From Pseudomonas sp. 14P_8.1_Bac3 (GTDB taxonomy: Bacteria > Pseudomonadota > Gammaproteobacteria > Pseudomonadales > Pseudomonadaceae): a DNA stretch of 64,000 nucleotides. The stretch is from assembly GCF_025466085.1 (NCBI RefSeq), contig NZ_JANLOD010000048.1:1-64000 (forward strand), in the 5' to 3' direction. Position 1 is the stretch's first letter; the number at the start of each line of letters is the position of its first letter. The notes under the pieces are model-generated. The model did no database searches, was not told where the DNA came from, and saw only the letters and a program-made list of their open reading frames with translations. Shown here piece by piece: positions 45,317 through 53,950 of the stretch. The position numbers were made by a program, and so were the translations under genes.

Positions 45317-46204
45317 ATGAGTTACTACCAGCCGGGCATTCTCGCCACCCCCGTCCCGCCTCAAGCCCGTCATCTGTTCTTCGCGCTGGAATCCGTCGAT
45401 GCACTGCCGGCCGCGCTCGACAACTTGATGCAGCTGGTGGACGGCCAGTCGGCGGTGGTCGGTTTTGGTGAATCCCTGGTCAAGGCACTGCACGGGCAGA
45501 TCGCAGGGCTGCGGCCGTTTCCGGCGCTGACCGGGGTTGGCGTCGATAACCCCTCGACCCAGCACGCGCTGTGGTGCTGGCTGCATGGCGTCGATCGCGG
45601 CGAATTGCTCAATCGCAGCACGGCCATCGAAGCCGCGTTGGCGCCGGCCCTGCGCCTGGTGCAGATGAATGAAACCTTCCGCCACCTCACCGGCCACGAT
45701 CTGACCGGTTACGAGGACGGCACGGAAAACCCGCATGACGAAGCGGCCGTGGCCGCCGCGCTGGTGAGTGAGGGCGCTGAGGGGCTGGTCGGCGGCAGCT
45801 TCGCCGCGATCCAGCAGTGGCAGCACGACCTGAAAGGCTTCCACGCGATGCCGCCCCACGAAAAGGACAACATCATGGGCCGTCGCTTGATCGATAACGA
45901 AGAGATCGATGACGCGCCAATCTCTGCCCACGTCAAACGCACCGCCCAGGAAAGCTTCGCCCCCGAAGCGTTCGTGGTGCGTCGTTCGATGCCATGGATC
46001 GAAGGGGATCGCGCTGGCTTGATGTTCCTCGCGTTCGGCTTTTCCCTTGATGCCTTCGAAGCGCAGCTGCGACGCATGAGCGGTCTGGAAGACGGCATCA
46101 CCGACGGTCTGTATCGCATGAGCCGGCCGATCACCGGCGGCTACTACTGGTGCCCGCCGCTTAAGGACGGATGTCTGGATTTGCGTGCTCTCAACAGACG
46201 CTGA
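45317..46204 (+). CDS. Dyp-type heme peroxidase
   Basis: A 295-residue cytoplasmic dye-decolorizing peroxidase (YfeX-like, class P/B). The GXXDG motif is GYEDG at 131-135 with catalytic Asp134. The proximal heme ligand is probably the histidine in ISAHVKRTAQESF, and the distal arginine and phenylalanine lie near GLMFLAFGFS. There is no Tat signal and no encapsulin partner nearby. TAAGGAG precedes the ATG. A REPIN follows its stop by nine bp. Confidence 0.92.
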   Translation: MSYYQPGILATPVPPQARHLFFALESVDALPAALDNLMQLVDGQSAVVGFGESLVKALHGQIAGLRPFPALTGVGVDNPSTQHALWCWLHGVDRGELLNRSTAIEAALAPALRLVQMNETFRHLTGHDLTGYEDGTENPHDEAAVAAALVSEGAEGLVGGSFAAIQQWQHDLKGFHAMPPHEKDNIMGRRLIDNEEIDDAPISAHVKRTAQESFAPEAFVVRRSMPWIEGDRAGLMFLAFGFSLDAFEAQLRRMSGLEDGITDGLYRMSRPITGGYYWCPPLKDGCLDLRALNRR

Positions 46205-46212
46205 CCCACTCG

Positions 46213-46313
46213 TGTAGGAGCGAGCTTGCTCGCGAAGAACGTTCAGACAACGCCGGCAATCCTGGTTCCCCGCGTTATCGTTCACGACCTTCGCGAGCAA
46301 GCTCGCTCCTACA
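46213..46313. repeat. REPIN A (GGAGCGAGC family)
   Basis: Two REP units in opposite orientation (46213-46236 and 46290-46313) with the core GAGCGAGCTTGCTCGC are perfect inverted copies. The roughly 53-bp middle resembles that of the repeats at 53.8 kb and 57.6 kb. The whole can fold into one long hairpin. Confidence 0.9.
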
Positions 46314-46392
46314 GTGGAGGTGCAACCGCTCTAACCTTATTCTCAAACAGTATTTCTCAACGCTGCGGTTAGAACTCTAAGATCACGTCATA

Positions 46393-46408
46393 ACTCGTTA
46401 TAACAAGT
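46393..46408. promoter_or_regulatory. Near-palindrome, candidate GntR auto-operator
   Basis: ACTCGTTATAACAAGT has the perfect core GTTATAAC and 2 mismatched positions out of 16 in the full palindrome. It ends 9 bp before the GntR start codon, a common place for autorepression sites. Confidence 0.5.
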
Positions 46409-46417
46409 GATCTGCCC

Positions 46418-47170
46418 ATGACCGATAACGTTCTATCCCTCAGCAGTGTTCCGCTGCACACCCAATTGCGGGACGTGCTGCGCGCGCGCATCCTCGACGG
46501 CGAATATCCGCAAGACAGCCAGATGCCCTCCGAAAGCGAGCTTGGCACGCTGTTCAAAGTCAGCCGCATCACCGTTCGCCAGGCCTTGGGCGACCTGCAA
46601 AAGGAAGGGCTGATCTTCAAGATCCACGGCAAGGGAACCTTCGTCGCCAAGCCGAAAACCTTCCAGAACGTCAGCACCCTGCAAGGCCTCGCCGAGTCCA
46701 TGACCGGTCGCGGCTACGAGGTGATCAACCGCCTGCGCAGCTTCAAATTCATTGCCGCGGACAAGCTGGTCGCCGAGCGTTTGCAGGTGGCCGAAGGCGA
46801 GACCGTGGCGCAGATCAAACGGGTCCGGTTAATCAATCGCGAGCCGATTTCGCTGGAAATCACCTACCTGCCCAAAGCCATCGGCGAGCGCCTGGAGAAG
46901 GCTGACCTGGTCACCCGCGACATCTTCCTGATCCTTGAAAACGACTGCGGCCTGGCCCTCGGCCATGCCGATCTGGCCATCGACGCGGTGTTGGCCGACA
47001 GCGATCTGACCCAGGCGCTGAACGTCGAGGCCGGTTCGCCGATCATGCGCATCGAGCGCCTGACTCACGACGCCAACGGTCAACCGGTGGACTTCGAGCA
47101 CCTTTATTACCGCGGCGATGCATTCCAGTACCGCTTGCGGATTGATCGGCACAAAGGGGATCAGGCATGA
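46418..47170 (+). CDS. GntR/HutC-type transcriptional regulator with UTRA domain
   Basis: A 250-residue regulator. Winged HTH at about 12-75 (QLRDVLRARILDGEY, SESELGTLFKVSRITVRQAL, GLIFKIHGKGTFV) and a UTRA ligand domain at about 95-240. It overlaps the AprA-like flavoprotein gene by ATGA, so it is co-transcribed with the system it presumably controls. The effector is unknown; HutC-type members respond to the pathway substrate or intermediate. Confidence 0.93.
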   Translation: MTDNVLSLSSVPLHTQLRDVLRARILDGEYPQDSQMPSESELGTLFKVSRITVRQALGDLQKEGLIFKIHGKGTFVAKPKTFQNVSTLQGLAESMTGRGYEVINRLRSFKFIAADKLVAERLQVAEGETVAQIKRVRLINREPISLEITYLPKAIGERLEKADLVTRDIFLILENDCGLALGHADLAIDAVLADSDLTQALNVEAGSPIMRIERLTHDANGQPVDFEHLYYRGDAFQYRLRIDRHKGDQA

Positions 47171-48906
47171 CCCACAGCTCCAGAAATACCCTCGAGCAGG
47201 AATACGACATCGTCGTGATCGGCGGCGGCACCGCCGGGCCGATGGCAGCGATCAAGGCCAAGGAACGCAACCGCGATTTGCGCGTATTGCTGATCGACAA
47301 GGCCAACGTCAAGCGCAGCGGCGCGATCAGCATGGGCATGGATGGCCTGAACAACGCAATCATTCCCGGCCACTCGACGCCGGAGCAGTACACCAAGGAA
47401 ATCACCATCGCCAACGACGGCATCGTCAATCAGGCGGCGGTCTACGCCTATGCGACCCACAGTTTCGAGACCATCGAGCAACTGGACCGCTGGGGCGTCA
47501 AGTTCGAGAAGGACGAGACCGGCGACTACGCCGTGAAAAAGGTCCACCACATGGGCGCCTACGTGCTGCCGATGCCGGAAGGGCACGACATCAAGAAAGT
47601 CCTGTACCGCCAGTTGAAGCGGGCGCGGGTCAGCATCACCAATCGCGTGGTCTGCACGCGCTTGCTGACGGACGAAGAGGGCGCGGTCAACGGCCTGATG
47701 GGTTTCGACTGCCGCACCGCCGATTTTCACGTGATCAAGGCCAAGGCGGTGATCCTGGCATGCGGCGCCGCGGGGCGCCTGGGCTTGCCGTCGTCCGGTT
47801 ACCTGATGGGCACCTACGAAAACCCGACCAATGCCGGCGACGGTTACGCCATGGCCTATCACGCCGGGGCCGAGCTGGCGAACCTGGAATGTTTCCAGAT
47901 CAACCCGCTGATCAAGGATTACAACGGCCCGGCCTGCGCCTACGTCACCGGCCCGCTGGGCGGCTACACCGCGAACAACAAGGGCGAACGCTTCATCGAA
48001 TGCGATTACTGGAGCGGCCAGATGATGTGGGAGTTCCACCAGGAACTCGAAAGCGGCAATGGCCCGGTGTTCCTCAAGCTCGATCACCTGGCCGAGGAGA
48101 CCATCCAGAACATCGAGGAGATACTGCACAGCAACGAGCGTCCGAGTCGCGGCCAGTTCCACGCCAATCGCGGCACCGACTACCGCACGCAGATGGTCGA
48201 GATGCACATCTCGGAAATCGGGTTTTGCAGCGGTCACTCGGCCTCGGGCGTGTGGGTCAACGAGAAAGCGGAAACCTCGGTCAAGGGCTTGTACTCAGCG
48301 GGTGACATGGCCGCGGTGCCGCACAACTACATGCTCGGCGCGTTCACCTATGGTTGGTTCGCCGGCACCAACGCGGCAGATTTTGTCGCCGGACGCGAAT
48401 TTTCCCGAGTCGATGCCCGGCAGGTCGAAACGGAAAAACAACGGGTCTACGCGCCGCTGGACCGTGAGCACGGCCTGCCGCCAGCCCAGGTCGAGTACAA
48501 GCTGCGGCGTTTTGTGAACGACTACCTGCAACCGCCGAAGGTGACCAAGAAAATGCAGATCGGCCTGCAGCGCTTCAGCGATATCCAGCGTGACCTCGAT
48601 CAGATCAAGGCCCACAACGCCCACGAACTGATGCGCGCCATGGAAGTCAGCATGATCCGCGACTGCGCCGAGATGGCCGCCCGGGCCTCGTTGTTTCGCG
48701 CCGAAAGTCGCTGGGGGCTTTACCACTACCGGGTCGATCACCCGCAGCGCAACGACAGCGACTGGTTCTGCCACTGCCACTTGAAGAAGGATGAAAACGG
48801 CCAGATGAGCAGTTTCAAGAAAGCTGTCGAGCCTTACATCATCCCGCTGGATGCCGAAGAAATGCAGGCCTACGACCGCCTGCGCGTGGGTGCCTTTGCA
48901 GCCTGA
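47167..48906 (+). CDS. AprA-like FAD flavoprotein (fumarate reductase/adenylylsulfate reductase family)
   Basis: A 579-residue soluble flavoprotein. FAD-binding GGGTAG is near 19-24, and LLIDKANVKRSGAISMGMDGLNN follows the pattern of adenylylsulfate reductase AprA. SGVWVNEKAETSVKGLYSAGDMA is the conserved C-terminal FAD site, and a helical C-terminal domain (about 440-540) is present. The next gene encodes an AprB-like ferredoxin, so an AprAB-type heterodimer is likely. No sulfate adenylyltransferase, Qmo or Dsr genes are nearby, so true APS reduction is unlikely (inference). It is translationally coupled to the GntR gene. Confidence 0.88.
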   Translation: MTHSSRNTLEQEYDIVVIGGGTAGPMAAIKAKERNRDLRVLLIDKANVKRSGAISMGMDGLNNAIIPGHSTPEQYTKEITIANDGIVNQAAVYAYATHSFETIEQLDRWGVKFEKDETGDYAVKKVHHMGAYVLPMPEGHDIKKVLYRQLKRARVSITNRVVCTRLLTDEEGAVNGLMGFDCRTADFHVIKAKAVILACGAAGRLGLPSSGYLMGTYENPTNAGDGYAMAYHAGAELANLECFQINPLIKDYNGPACAYVTGPLGGYTANNKGERFIECDYWSGQMMWEFHQELESGNGPVFLKLDHLAEETIQNIEEILHSNERPSRGQFHANRGTDYRTQMVEMHISEIGFCSGHSASGVWVNEKAETSVKGLYSAGDMAAVPHNYMLGAFTYGWFAGTNAADFVAGREFSRVDARQVETEKQRVYAPLDREHGLPPAQVEYKLRRFVNDYLQPPKVTKKMQIGLQRFSDIQRDLDQIKAHNAHELMRAMEVSMIRDCAEMAARASLFRAESRWGLYHYRVDHPQRNDSDWFCHCHLKKDENGQMSSFKKAVEPYIIPLDAEEMQAYDRLRVGAFAA

Positions 48907-48932
48907 CGAATTCATACGAGAGAGTCCGAACC

Positions 48933-49178
48933 ATGGCCTATCAACCCCAGGAAATTTTCTTCCGTTCCAACGCGCCGGTCACGGTCGACGAAGACCTTTG
49001 CATCGCCCACAAAGGCTGCACCGTGTGCGTCGACGTCTGCCCGATGGACCTGCTGGCGATCAACCCGGCCACACAAAAGGCCTACATGGCGTTCGATGAA
49101 TGCTGGTACTGCATGCCGTGCGAAAAGGACTGCCCGACCGGGGCGGTGAAAGTGGAGATCCCGTATCTCTTGCGCTGA
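48933..49178 (+). CDS. AprB-like 2[4Fe-4S] ferredoxin
   Basis: An 81-residue ferredoxin with eight cluster cysteines: CIAHKGCTVCVDVCPMD and CWYCMPCEKDCPTGAV. The second set follows the CW.C..C...CP pattern of AprB, and the first has an extended spacing (C-x5-C-x2-C). It lacks the C-terminal extension AprB uses to wrap AprA. It lies 26 bp after the flavoprotein gene, ahead of a REPIN, and should carry its electrons. Confidence 0.92.
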   Translation: MAYQPQEIFFRSNAPVTVDEDLCIAHKGCTVCVDVCPMDLLAINPATQKAYMAFDECWYCMPCEKDCPTGAVKVEIPYLLR

Positions 49179-49182
49179 ACCC

Positions 49183-49277
49183 CCTGAGGGAGCGGGCTTG
49201 CTCGCGAAAAGGCCGGCACTGCTTGCCTCTTCATCAACTGACAGAACGCCTTCGCGAGCAAGCCCGCTCCCACAGGG
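49183..49277. repeat. REPIN B (GGGAGCGGGC family)
   Basis: Inverted REP units at 49185-49208 and 49251-49274 with core GGGAGCGGGCTTGCTCGC. One position differs between the arms. It separates the ferredoxin gene from the binding-protein gene. Confidence 0.9.
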
Positions 49278-49430
49278 ATTTGTGGCGAACCTTGATTTTG
49301 CAGGCACCAGGCCACCCCAAAACGCCATCCGGCCACCCCCGGACGCTCGCTTCAAAACACCCCTCGTTTCCCACCGCGCCCTGATCGCGGCGGAGACGAA
49401 CATCCTATAAATGATTCGAGGGGAACACCC

Positions 49431-50837
49431 ATGTTATTGCGTGCAGCATTTGCCGGTCTGGTACTGGCTTCATTCACGTTGTCGGCCTCGGCCGAAACCA
49501 TCCGCATCGCCATCGGCACCCAGGACACCACGATCAACTGCGCCGCCGGCGGTCTGTTGATTCGCGAGTTGGGACTGCTGGACAAATACCTGCCCCACGA
49601 CGGCCAGTACAAAGACGCCAGCTACGAGGTGGAATGGAAGAACTTCACCAGCGGCGCGCCCCTGACCAACGAGATGGTTGCCGGCAAACTCGACTTCGGC
49701 GCCATGGCCGATTTCCCCGGTTCGTTCAACGGTGTCGCGTTCGAAACCGCGGGCAAGCACAGCCTGTTCATCAGCGTGCTGTCGGGCAGCATCAAGGGCA
49801 GCGGCAACGGCATCGTGGTGCCGAGCGCGTCGGGTGTGCAGTCGCTGGCGGAGTTGAAGGGCAAGACCATTTCCGTGCCATTCGCTTCGACCGCCCACGG
49901 CATGTTGCTGCGTGCCGTGGCGGCCCAGGGCTGGGATCCGCTCAAGGACGTGAACATCATCGCCCAGCCACCGGAAGTCGCCGGGTCCGCGCTGCAGGCC
50001 GGGAAGATCGATGCCCACGCCGATTTCGTACCTTTCGCCGAGCTGTTCCCGAGCCGCGGTTTTGCTCGCAAGATCTATGACGGTTCCCAGGCGAACACCC
50101 CGACGTTCCATGGCGCGCTGGTGGATCAGGCGTACGCGAAAAAGTACCCGGAAATCGTCGTCGCCTACCTGCGCGCCAGTATCGAGGCCAACCAGTTGCT
50201 GGCCGCCGAACCGGAGAAATACAGCGAGCTGATCGCCAAGGTCACCGGCGTCGATGCCGAGGTCAATTACCTGTTCCACGGCCCGCTGGGCGTGCAGACC
50301 CGCGACCTGAGCTGGAAGCCGGAATACCGTCAGGCAGTCGGCACTGCCATCGATACGCTCAAGTTGTTGAAGAAGGCTGATCGCGGCCTCGACCTCAATA
50401 CCTTCATCGACGACCAGTACATCCGCGCGGCGTTCAAGGCCTCGAACCTGGACTACACCGCGCAACTGGCCAACTACGCGCAAGCGCCGCTCAAGGCGGT
50501 TGACGCGGCGAGCGGTCAAGCCATCACCGACTTCAGCCATGTGGCCGAGATCTGGGTGCGTGGCGAGCCGAAAGTCCGCCAGTACGCCTCGGCGGAATCG
50601 GCATTCACGGCGTTGGCCGGTTTGAAGGCCGAAGGCAAGAACATCCGCGCGGTGTATGCCCAGGCCAGTGACAGCGGGATCAAGTTGCTGGCGGATCAGG
50701 CGTGGTTTGCCAGTGATGCGAAAGGGCAGTTGAGCGCGTTCCTGCTCAAAGGCCAGGCGCAGCAATTCGCTACGGCCCAGGGCGGCAAAGTCCTCGACTT
50801 CACCGACGCCACGACCCAGGCCGTGGCCGCCCGCTAA
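49431..50837 (+). CDS. ABC transporter substrate-binding protein with C-terminal NosL-like domain
   Basis: A 468-residue exported protein with signal peptide (cleavage after SASA, residue 21). Residues 22-345 form an SsuA/TauA/NrtA-type binding protein (IRIAIGTQDTTINCAAG, ELKGKTISVPFAS). The remainder is about 120 residues longer than usual for the family. Residues about 365-458, with AEIWVRGEP, AFTALAGLKAEGKNIRAVY, DQAWFASDAKG and QQFATAQGGKVLDF, resemble the copper chaperone NosL, but the Cys and Met of the NosL N-terminal site are not conserved. It starts the ABC transporter gene set. Confidence 0.85.
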   Translation: MLLRAAFAGLVLASFTLSASAETIRIAIGTQDTTINCAAGGLLIRELGLLDKYLPHDGQYKDASYEVEWKNFTSGAPLTNEMVAGKLDFGAMADFPGSFNGVAFETAGKHSLFISVLSGSIKGSGNGIVVPSASGVQSLAELKGKTISVPFASTAHGMLLRAVAAQGWDPLKDVNIIAQPPEVAGSALQAGKIDAHADFVPFAELFPSRGFARKIYDGSQANTPTFHGALVDQAYAKKYPEIVVAYLRASIEANQLLAAEPEKYSELIAKVTGVDAEVNYLFHGPLGVQTRDLSWKPEYRQAVGTAIDTLKLLKKADRGLDLNTFIDDQYIRAAFKASNLDYTAQLANYAQAPLKAVDAASGQAITDFSHVAEIWVRGEPKVRQYASAESAFTALAGLKAEGKNIRAVYAQASDSGIKLLADQAWFASDAKGQLSAFLLKGQAQQFATAQGGKVLDFTDATTQAVAAR

Positions 50838-50855
50838 CCCCCGGAACGACTCGAT

Positions 50856-50953
50856 CCCCTGTGGGAGCGGGCTTGCTCGCGAAGGCCGACTGACATTAGA
50901 CAGTAATGTCGACTGATCCACCGCTTTCGCGAGCAAGTCCGCTCCCACAGGGG
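50856..50953. repeat. REPIN C (GGGAGCGGGC family)
   Basis: Inverted REP units with outer CCCCTGTGGGAGCGGGC and its complement at the right end. It fills the gap between binding protein and permease genes and ends about 10 bp before the permease ribosome site, so it may affect relative expression within the operon. Confidence 0.9.
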
Positions 50954-50975
50954 GGCCGTGTCGAGAGGACGCATT

Positions 50976-51758
50976 GTGTTTCGATCATTTAAACGCTGGA
51001 TTCCCCGAGCCGCCTCACTGCTGTTCTGCCTGCTGTTCTGGCAGCTCGCGGCCAGCCACCACTGGAACCTCGGCCTGGTCACCTTCGCCAATGTGCCCAC
51101 GCCGTTGGCCGTGATCGAAGCCGCGTTGGGCCTCGGGGATTCCGGCAAGCTGGCCCAGCACCTGAGCAGCAGCCTCAGCCGGGTATTCGCCGGTTACCTG
51201 GCAGCGCTGGTCATCGGCATCGCGCTGGGCCTGGCCATCGGCCGTTCGAAATGGGCCGAAGACCTGTTGCTGCCACCGCTGGAAGTACTGCGGCCGATCC
51301 CGGCGGTGGCGTGGATTCCCCTGGCGATCCTGATGTTCCCCTCGTCGGAACTGTCGATGGTGTTCATTACCTTCACCGGCGCACTGTTCCCGATCCTGCT
51401 TAACACCATTCACGGCGTCGAAGGCGTCGACCCACGCCTGATCGCCTCGGCGAAAAGCCTCGGCGCCGGGCGTCGGGCGATCCTGCTGGAAGTGATCCTG
51501 CCGGGCGCCGCACCGAGCATCATCACCGGCCTCGCCATCGGCATGGGCACCTCGTGGTTCTGCCTGGTGACCGCGGAAATGATTTCCGGGCAGTTCGGTA
51601 TCGGCTATTACACCTGGGAGTCCTACACCATCCAGAACTACGCCGACATCGTGGTCGGCATGTTGCTGATCGGCGTCTTGGGCATGGGCAGCAGCTTGCT
51701 GATCAAACGACTCGGCGGGTTGTTCACGCCCTGGCATCGACCACGAGGAAAAACCTGA
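50976..51758 (+). CDS. ABC transporter permease (SsuC/TauC-like)
   Basis: A 260-residue inner-membrane permease with about six helices and the binding-protein-dependent EAA loop (ASAKSLGAGRRAILLEVILPGAAPSIITGL, in the second half). The GTG at 50976 is preferred because AGAGGAC lies just upstream; an in-frame GTG at 50958 is closer to the REPIN and lacks a site. It overlaps the ATPase gene by one base (TGATG). Length is typical for sulfonate/nitrate-type permeases. Confidence 0.9.
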   Translation: MFRSFKRWIPRAASLLFCLLFWQLAASHHWNLGLVTFANVPTPLAVIEAALGLGDSGKLAQHLSSSLSRVFAGYLAALVIGIALGLAIGRSKWAEDLLLPPLEVLRPIPAVAWIPLAILMFPSSELSMVFITFTGALFPILLNTIHGVEGVDPRLIASAKSLGAGRRAILLEVILPGAAPSIITGLAIGMGTSWFCLVTAEMISGQFGIGYYTWESYTIQNYADIVVGMLLIGVLGMGSSLLIKRLGGLFTPWHRPRGKT

Positions 51759-52606
51759 TGAGCGTTTTTCAACACCCTGAAGGACGCATCGACATTCACG
51801 GATTGTCGATCCGCCTGGGGCAGGGCAGCACGGCCTTCGAAGCCGTGCAGGGCCTCGACTGCCAGATCGAACCGGGCCAGTTCGTGTGCATTCTCGGTCC
51901 GTCCGGATGCGGCAAGTCCACCTTGCTTGGCGCGCTGGCCGGGCATCTGACCACGTACAGCGGGACGCTGAATGTCGATGGCACCCAGGTCTTGGGCCCG
52001 TCGCCACAGCGCGGCATGGTGTTCCAGCACCACACGCTGTTCCCTTGGCGCACGGTGCGCGACAACGTCGCGTTCGGCCTGAAAATGCGCGGCATCGGCA
52101 AAGTGGAACGGCACAAAGCCGCCGACGAAATCCTCGCGCTGGTCGGTCTCGAAGGCTTTGCCGATCGCTGGCCGGACCAGCTTTCCGGCGGCATGCAGCA
52201 GCGGGTGGAAATCGCCCGGGTGCTGATCAATCGGCCGCGTCTGTTGCTCATGGACGAACCCTTCGGCGCCCTCGATGCGCTGACCCGGCTGAACATGCAG
52301 GAGCTGCTGCTGGACATCTGGACGCGCATTCGCACCACCGTGGTGTTCGTTACCCATGACATCGACGAAGCGCTGTTTCTCGCCGACCGCCTGCTGGTGA
52401 TGAGTTCGCGCCCCGGTCGGATCATTGAAGACCTGCGCCTCGACTTTCCCCGGCCACGCACCACCGAACTGGTGACTAGCCACGAGTTCTCTCGCCTGAA
52501 GCGCCATTGCCTCGAATTACTGCGTCACGAAGACGGTCGGCAGCTACCGCGCCTGAACCCTCTCGGATTGCCTCCTGAAAACAAACTGCCGCGATTTGCC
52601 CTATGA
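51758..52606 (+). CDS. ABC transporter ATP-binding protein (SsuB/TauB-like)
   Basis: A 282-residue ATPase. Walker A GPSGCGKST, Q-loop FQHHTLFPW, signature LSGGMQQRVEIAR, Walker B LLLMDEPFG and the H-loop VTHDIDEAL are all present. The start at 51758 overlaps the permease stop. It would energise uptake of the ligand of the binding protein at 49431. The HEAT-repeat gene follows with an ATGA overlap, tying the transporter to the accessory genes. Confidence 0.95.
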   Translation: MSVFQHPEGRIDIHGLSIRLGQGSTAFEAVQGLDCQIEPGQFVCILGPSGCGKSTLLGALAGHLTTYSGTLNVDGTQVLGPSPQRGMVFQHHTLFPWRTVRDNVAFGLKMRGIGKVERHKAADEILALVGLEGFADRWPDQLSGGMQQRVEIARVLINRPRLLLMDEPFGALDALTRLNMQELLLDIWTRIRTTVVFVTHDIDEALFLADRLLVMSSRPGRIIEDLRLDFPRPRTTELVTSHEFSRLKRHCLELLRHEDGRQLPRLNPLGLPPENKLPRFAL

Positions 52607-53565
52607 CCTCTCTATTTGCTGAAACCGATAACGAAGCCATCCTCGCCCTGCAACCGCGCCTGACCGATGAAGACCCCGGCGTACGCCGGATTGCCCTGAT
52701 CGAACTGGCCGACCTCGAAGAACCGGACGGCTTGCTGTGGCTGGTCGATCGACTGGCCGAAGACCCGACCGAAGAAGTCCGCGCCGAAGCCGCGCGCTTG
52801 CTGGAGGCCTGGGAGGATGAACCGGTCGTTGAGGCGCTGTGCCAGGCACTGACCGATCCTTCGCCGGCGGTGCAGAGCGCCGCCGCACAGAGTTTGAGCC
52901 TGCTCAAGAGTGAAGCGGCGGGGCGAGTGATTCTGCCGTGGACCGGGCATGCCGACGTCAGCGTACGCATCGCCGCGTTCCGGGCGTTGCGCGAGCTGCG
53001 TTTCCCCGGTGCCGCCGAACCCGCCGCGATTGCGTTGAAGGATGCGGACGCCAGTGTTCGCCGCGAAGCCGTTGGCGTGCTGGGCTGGCTCAAGCAGCTC
53101 GATGCGCTGCCCGCGCTGGCGCAACTGGCCAGCGCCGACCCGGACACCGACGTCCGCCGCGCCGCCACCGGAGCGCTGGGGCTGGCGTCTGACGCTCAGG
53201 TCCTGCCGGCCCTGCGCCAAGCCCTGCAGGACCAGGCCTGGCAAGTGCGCGAAGAAGCCGCGACGACCCTGGGCAAAGTCGGCCACACCGACGCCGGCCC
53301 GGCCTTGGTCGAGGCGTTGACTGACGATTACTGGCAAGTGCGCCTGCGCGCAACCCGCAGCCTCGGGCGTTTGCGCTACGTGCCGGCGCTGGAAGCATTG
53401 ATTGAAACCCTCGGCCATCGCATCAGCAACCTGCGCAAGGAAGCCGCACTGGCCCTCGGTGAACTGAACGATAAAGGCGCGATCGCGCCGTTGCAGGCCG
53501 CCCAGGACGACGGCGACCCGGAAGTACGCAAAGCAGTGCGTATTGCCCTGAGCCAGCTGCAATGA
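52603..53565 (+). CDS. HEAT-repeat (PBS lyase-like) protein
   Basis: A 320-residue protein made of about nine to ten short HEAT/PBS-lyase repeats of roughly 31 residues with the pattern DxxxxVRxxAAxALGxL (for example TDVRRAATGALGLA, WQVREEAATTLGKV, WQVRLRATRSLGRL, ISNLRKEAALALGEL). No enzymatic motif is seen. Such proteins serve as scaffolds or chaperones, sometimes for cofactor attachment. It overlaps both neighbours by ATGA, so it is an integral part of this operon. Confidence 0.9.
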   Translation: MTSLFAETDNEAILALQPRLTDEDPGVRRIALIELADLEEPDGLLWLVDRLAEDPTEEVRAEAARLLEAWEDEPVVEALCQALTDPSPAVQSAAAQSLSLLKSEAAGRVILPWTGHADVSVRIAAFRALRELRFPGAAEPAAIALKDADASVRREAVGVLGWLKQLDALPALAQLASADPDTDVRRAATGALGLASDAQVLPALRQALQDQAWQVREEAATTLGKVGHTDAGPALVEALTDDYWQVRLRATRSLGRLRYVPALEALIETLGHRISNLRKEAALALGELNDKGAIAPLQAAQDDGDPEVRKAVRIALSQLQ

Positions 53566-53837
53566 ACCCGGTGGCGATCAGCAATTCCCGCAGCAAACAG
53601 CAGCTGCGGTTGAATTGGCCGGACGGTCGCGAGCAGCTGCTCAATCATGCCGAACTGCGTCGTCAGTGCCCGTGTTCGCGATGCCGGGCGTTTCGTTTGC
53701 AAGGCCTGACGCCGCTGGTGGATAGCCGGGTGAGTGTCGTCGAGCTGAACGCCCAAGGCTACGGCCTGCAATTGATCTTCAGCGACGGGCATGAACGCGG
53801 GATTTATCCGTGGGCCTATCTCTCCAGCCTGATCTGA
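53562..53837 (+). CDS. DUF971 (gamma-butyrobetaine hydroxylase N-terminal-like) protein
   Basis: A 91-residue stand-alone DUF971 domain: LRLNWPDGREQLLNHAELRRQCPC with the CPCSRC metal-binding cysteines, then GLQLIFSDGHERGIYPWAYL, the conserved end. The fold binds zinc in gamma-butyrobetaine hydroxylase; stand-alone members are found near Fe-S and molybdenum cofactor genes. It is the last gene of the operon and is followed directly by a REPIN. Confidence 0.9.
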   Translation: MNPVAISNSRSKQQLRLNWPDGREQLLNHAELRRQCPCSRCRAFRLQGLTPLVDSRVSVVELNAQGYGLQLIFSDGHERGIYPWAYLSSLI

Positions 53838-53838
53838 T

Positions 53839-53938
53839 CCTGTAGGAGCGAGCTTGCCGACGATGGTCGTCAAGTCAACGCGGGCATTCAGATTGCCCGC
53901 GTTATCGTTGACGACCATCGCGAGCTCGCTCCTACAGG
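53839..53938. repeat. REPIN D (GGAGCGAGC family)
   Basis: A 100-bp near-perfect inverted structure: outer CCTGTAGGAGCGAGC and its complement, then GATGGTCGTCAA with TTGACGACCATC, then an inner GCGGGCA/TGCCCGC pair. The middle is nearly identical to that of the repeat at 57.55 kb read on the other strand. It lies between the convergent DUF971 and porin genes. Confidence 0.92.
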
Positions 53939-53950
53939 GGGCGGTGGAGG

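Noticed and set aside
47167..49178. Dissimilatory adenylylsulfate reductase
   Set aside because: AprA/AprB resemblance is real, but the ferredoxin lacks the AprB tail and no sulfate-respiration genes accompany it.
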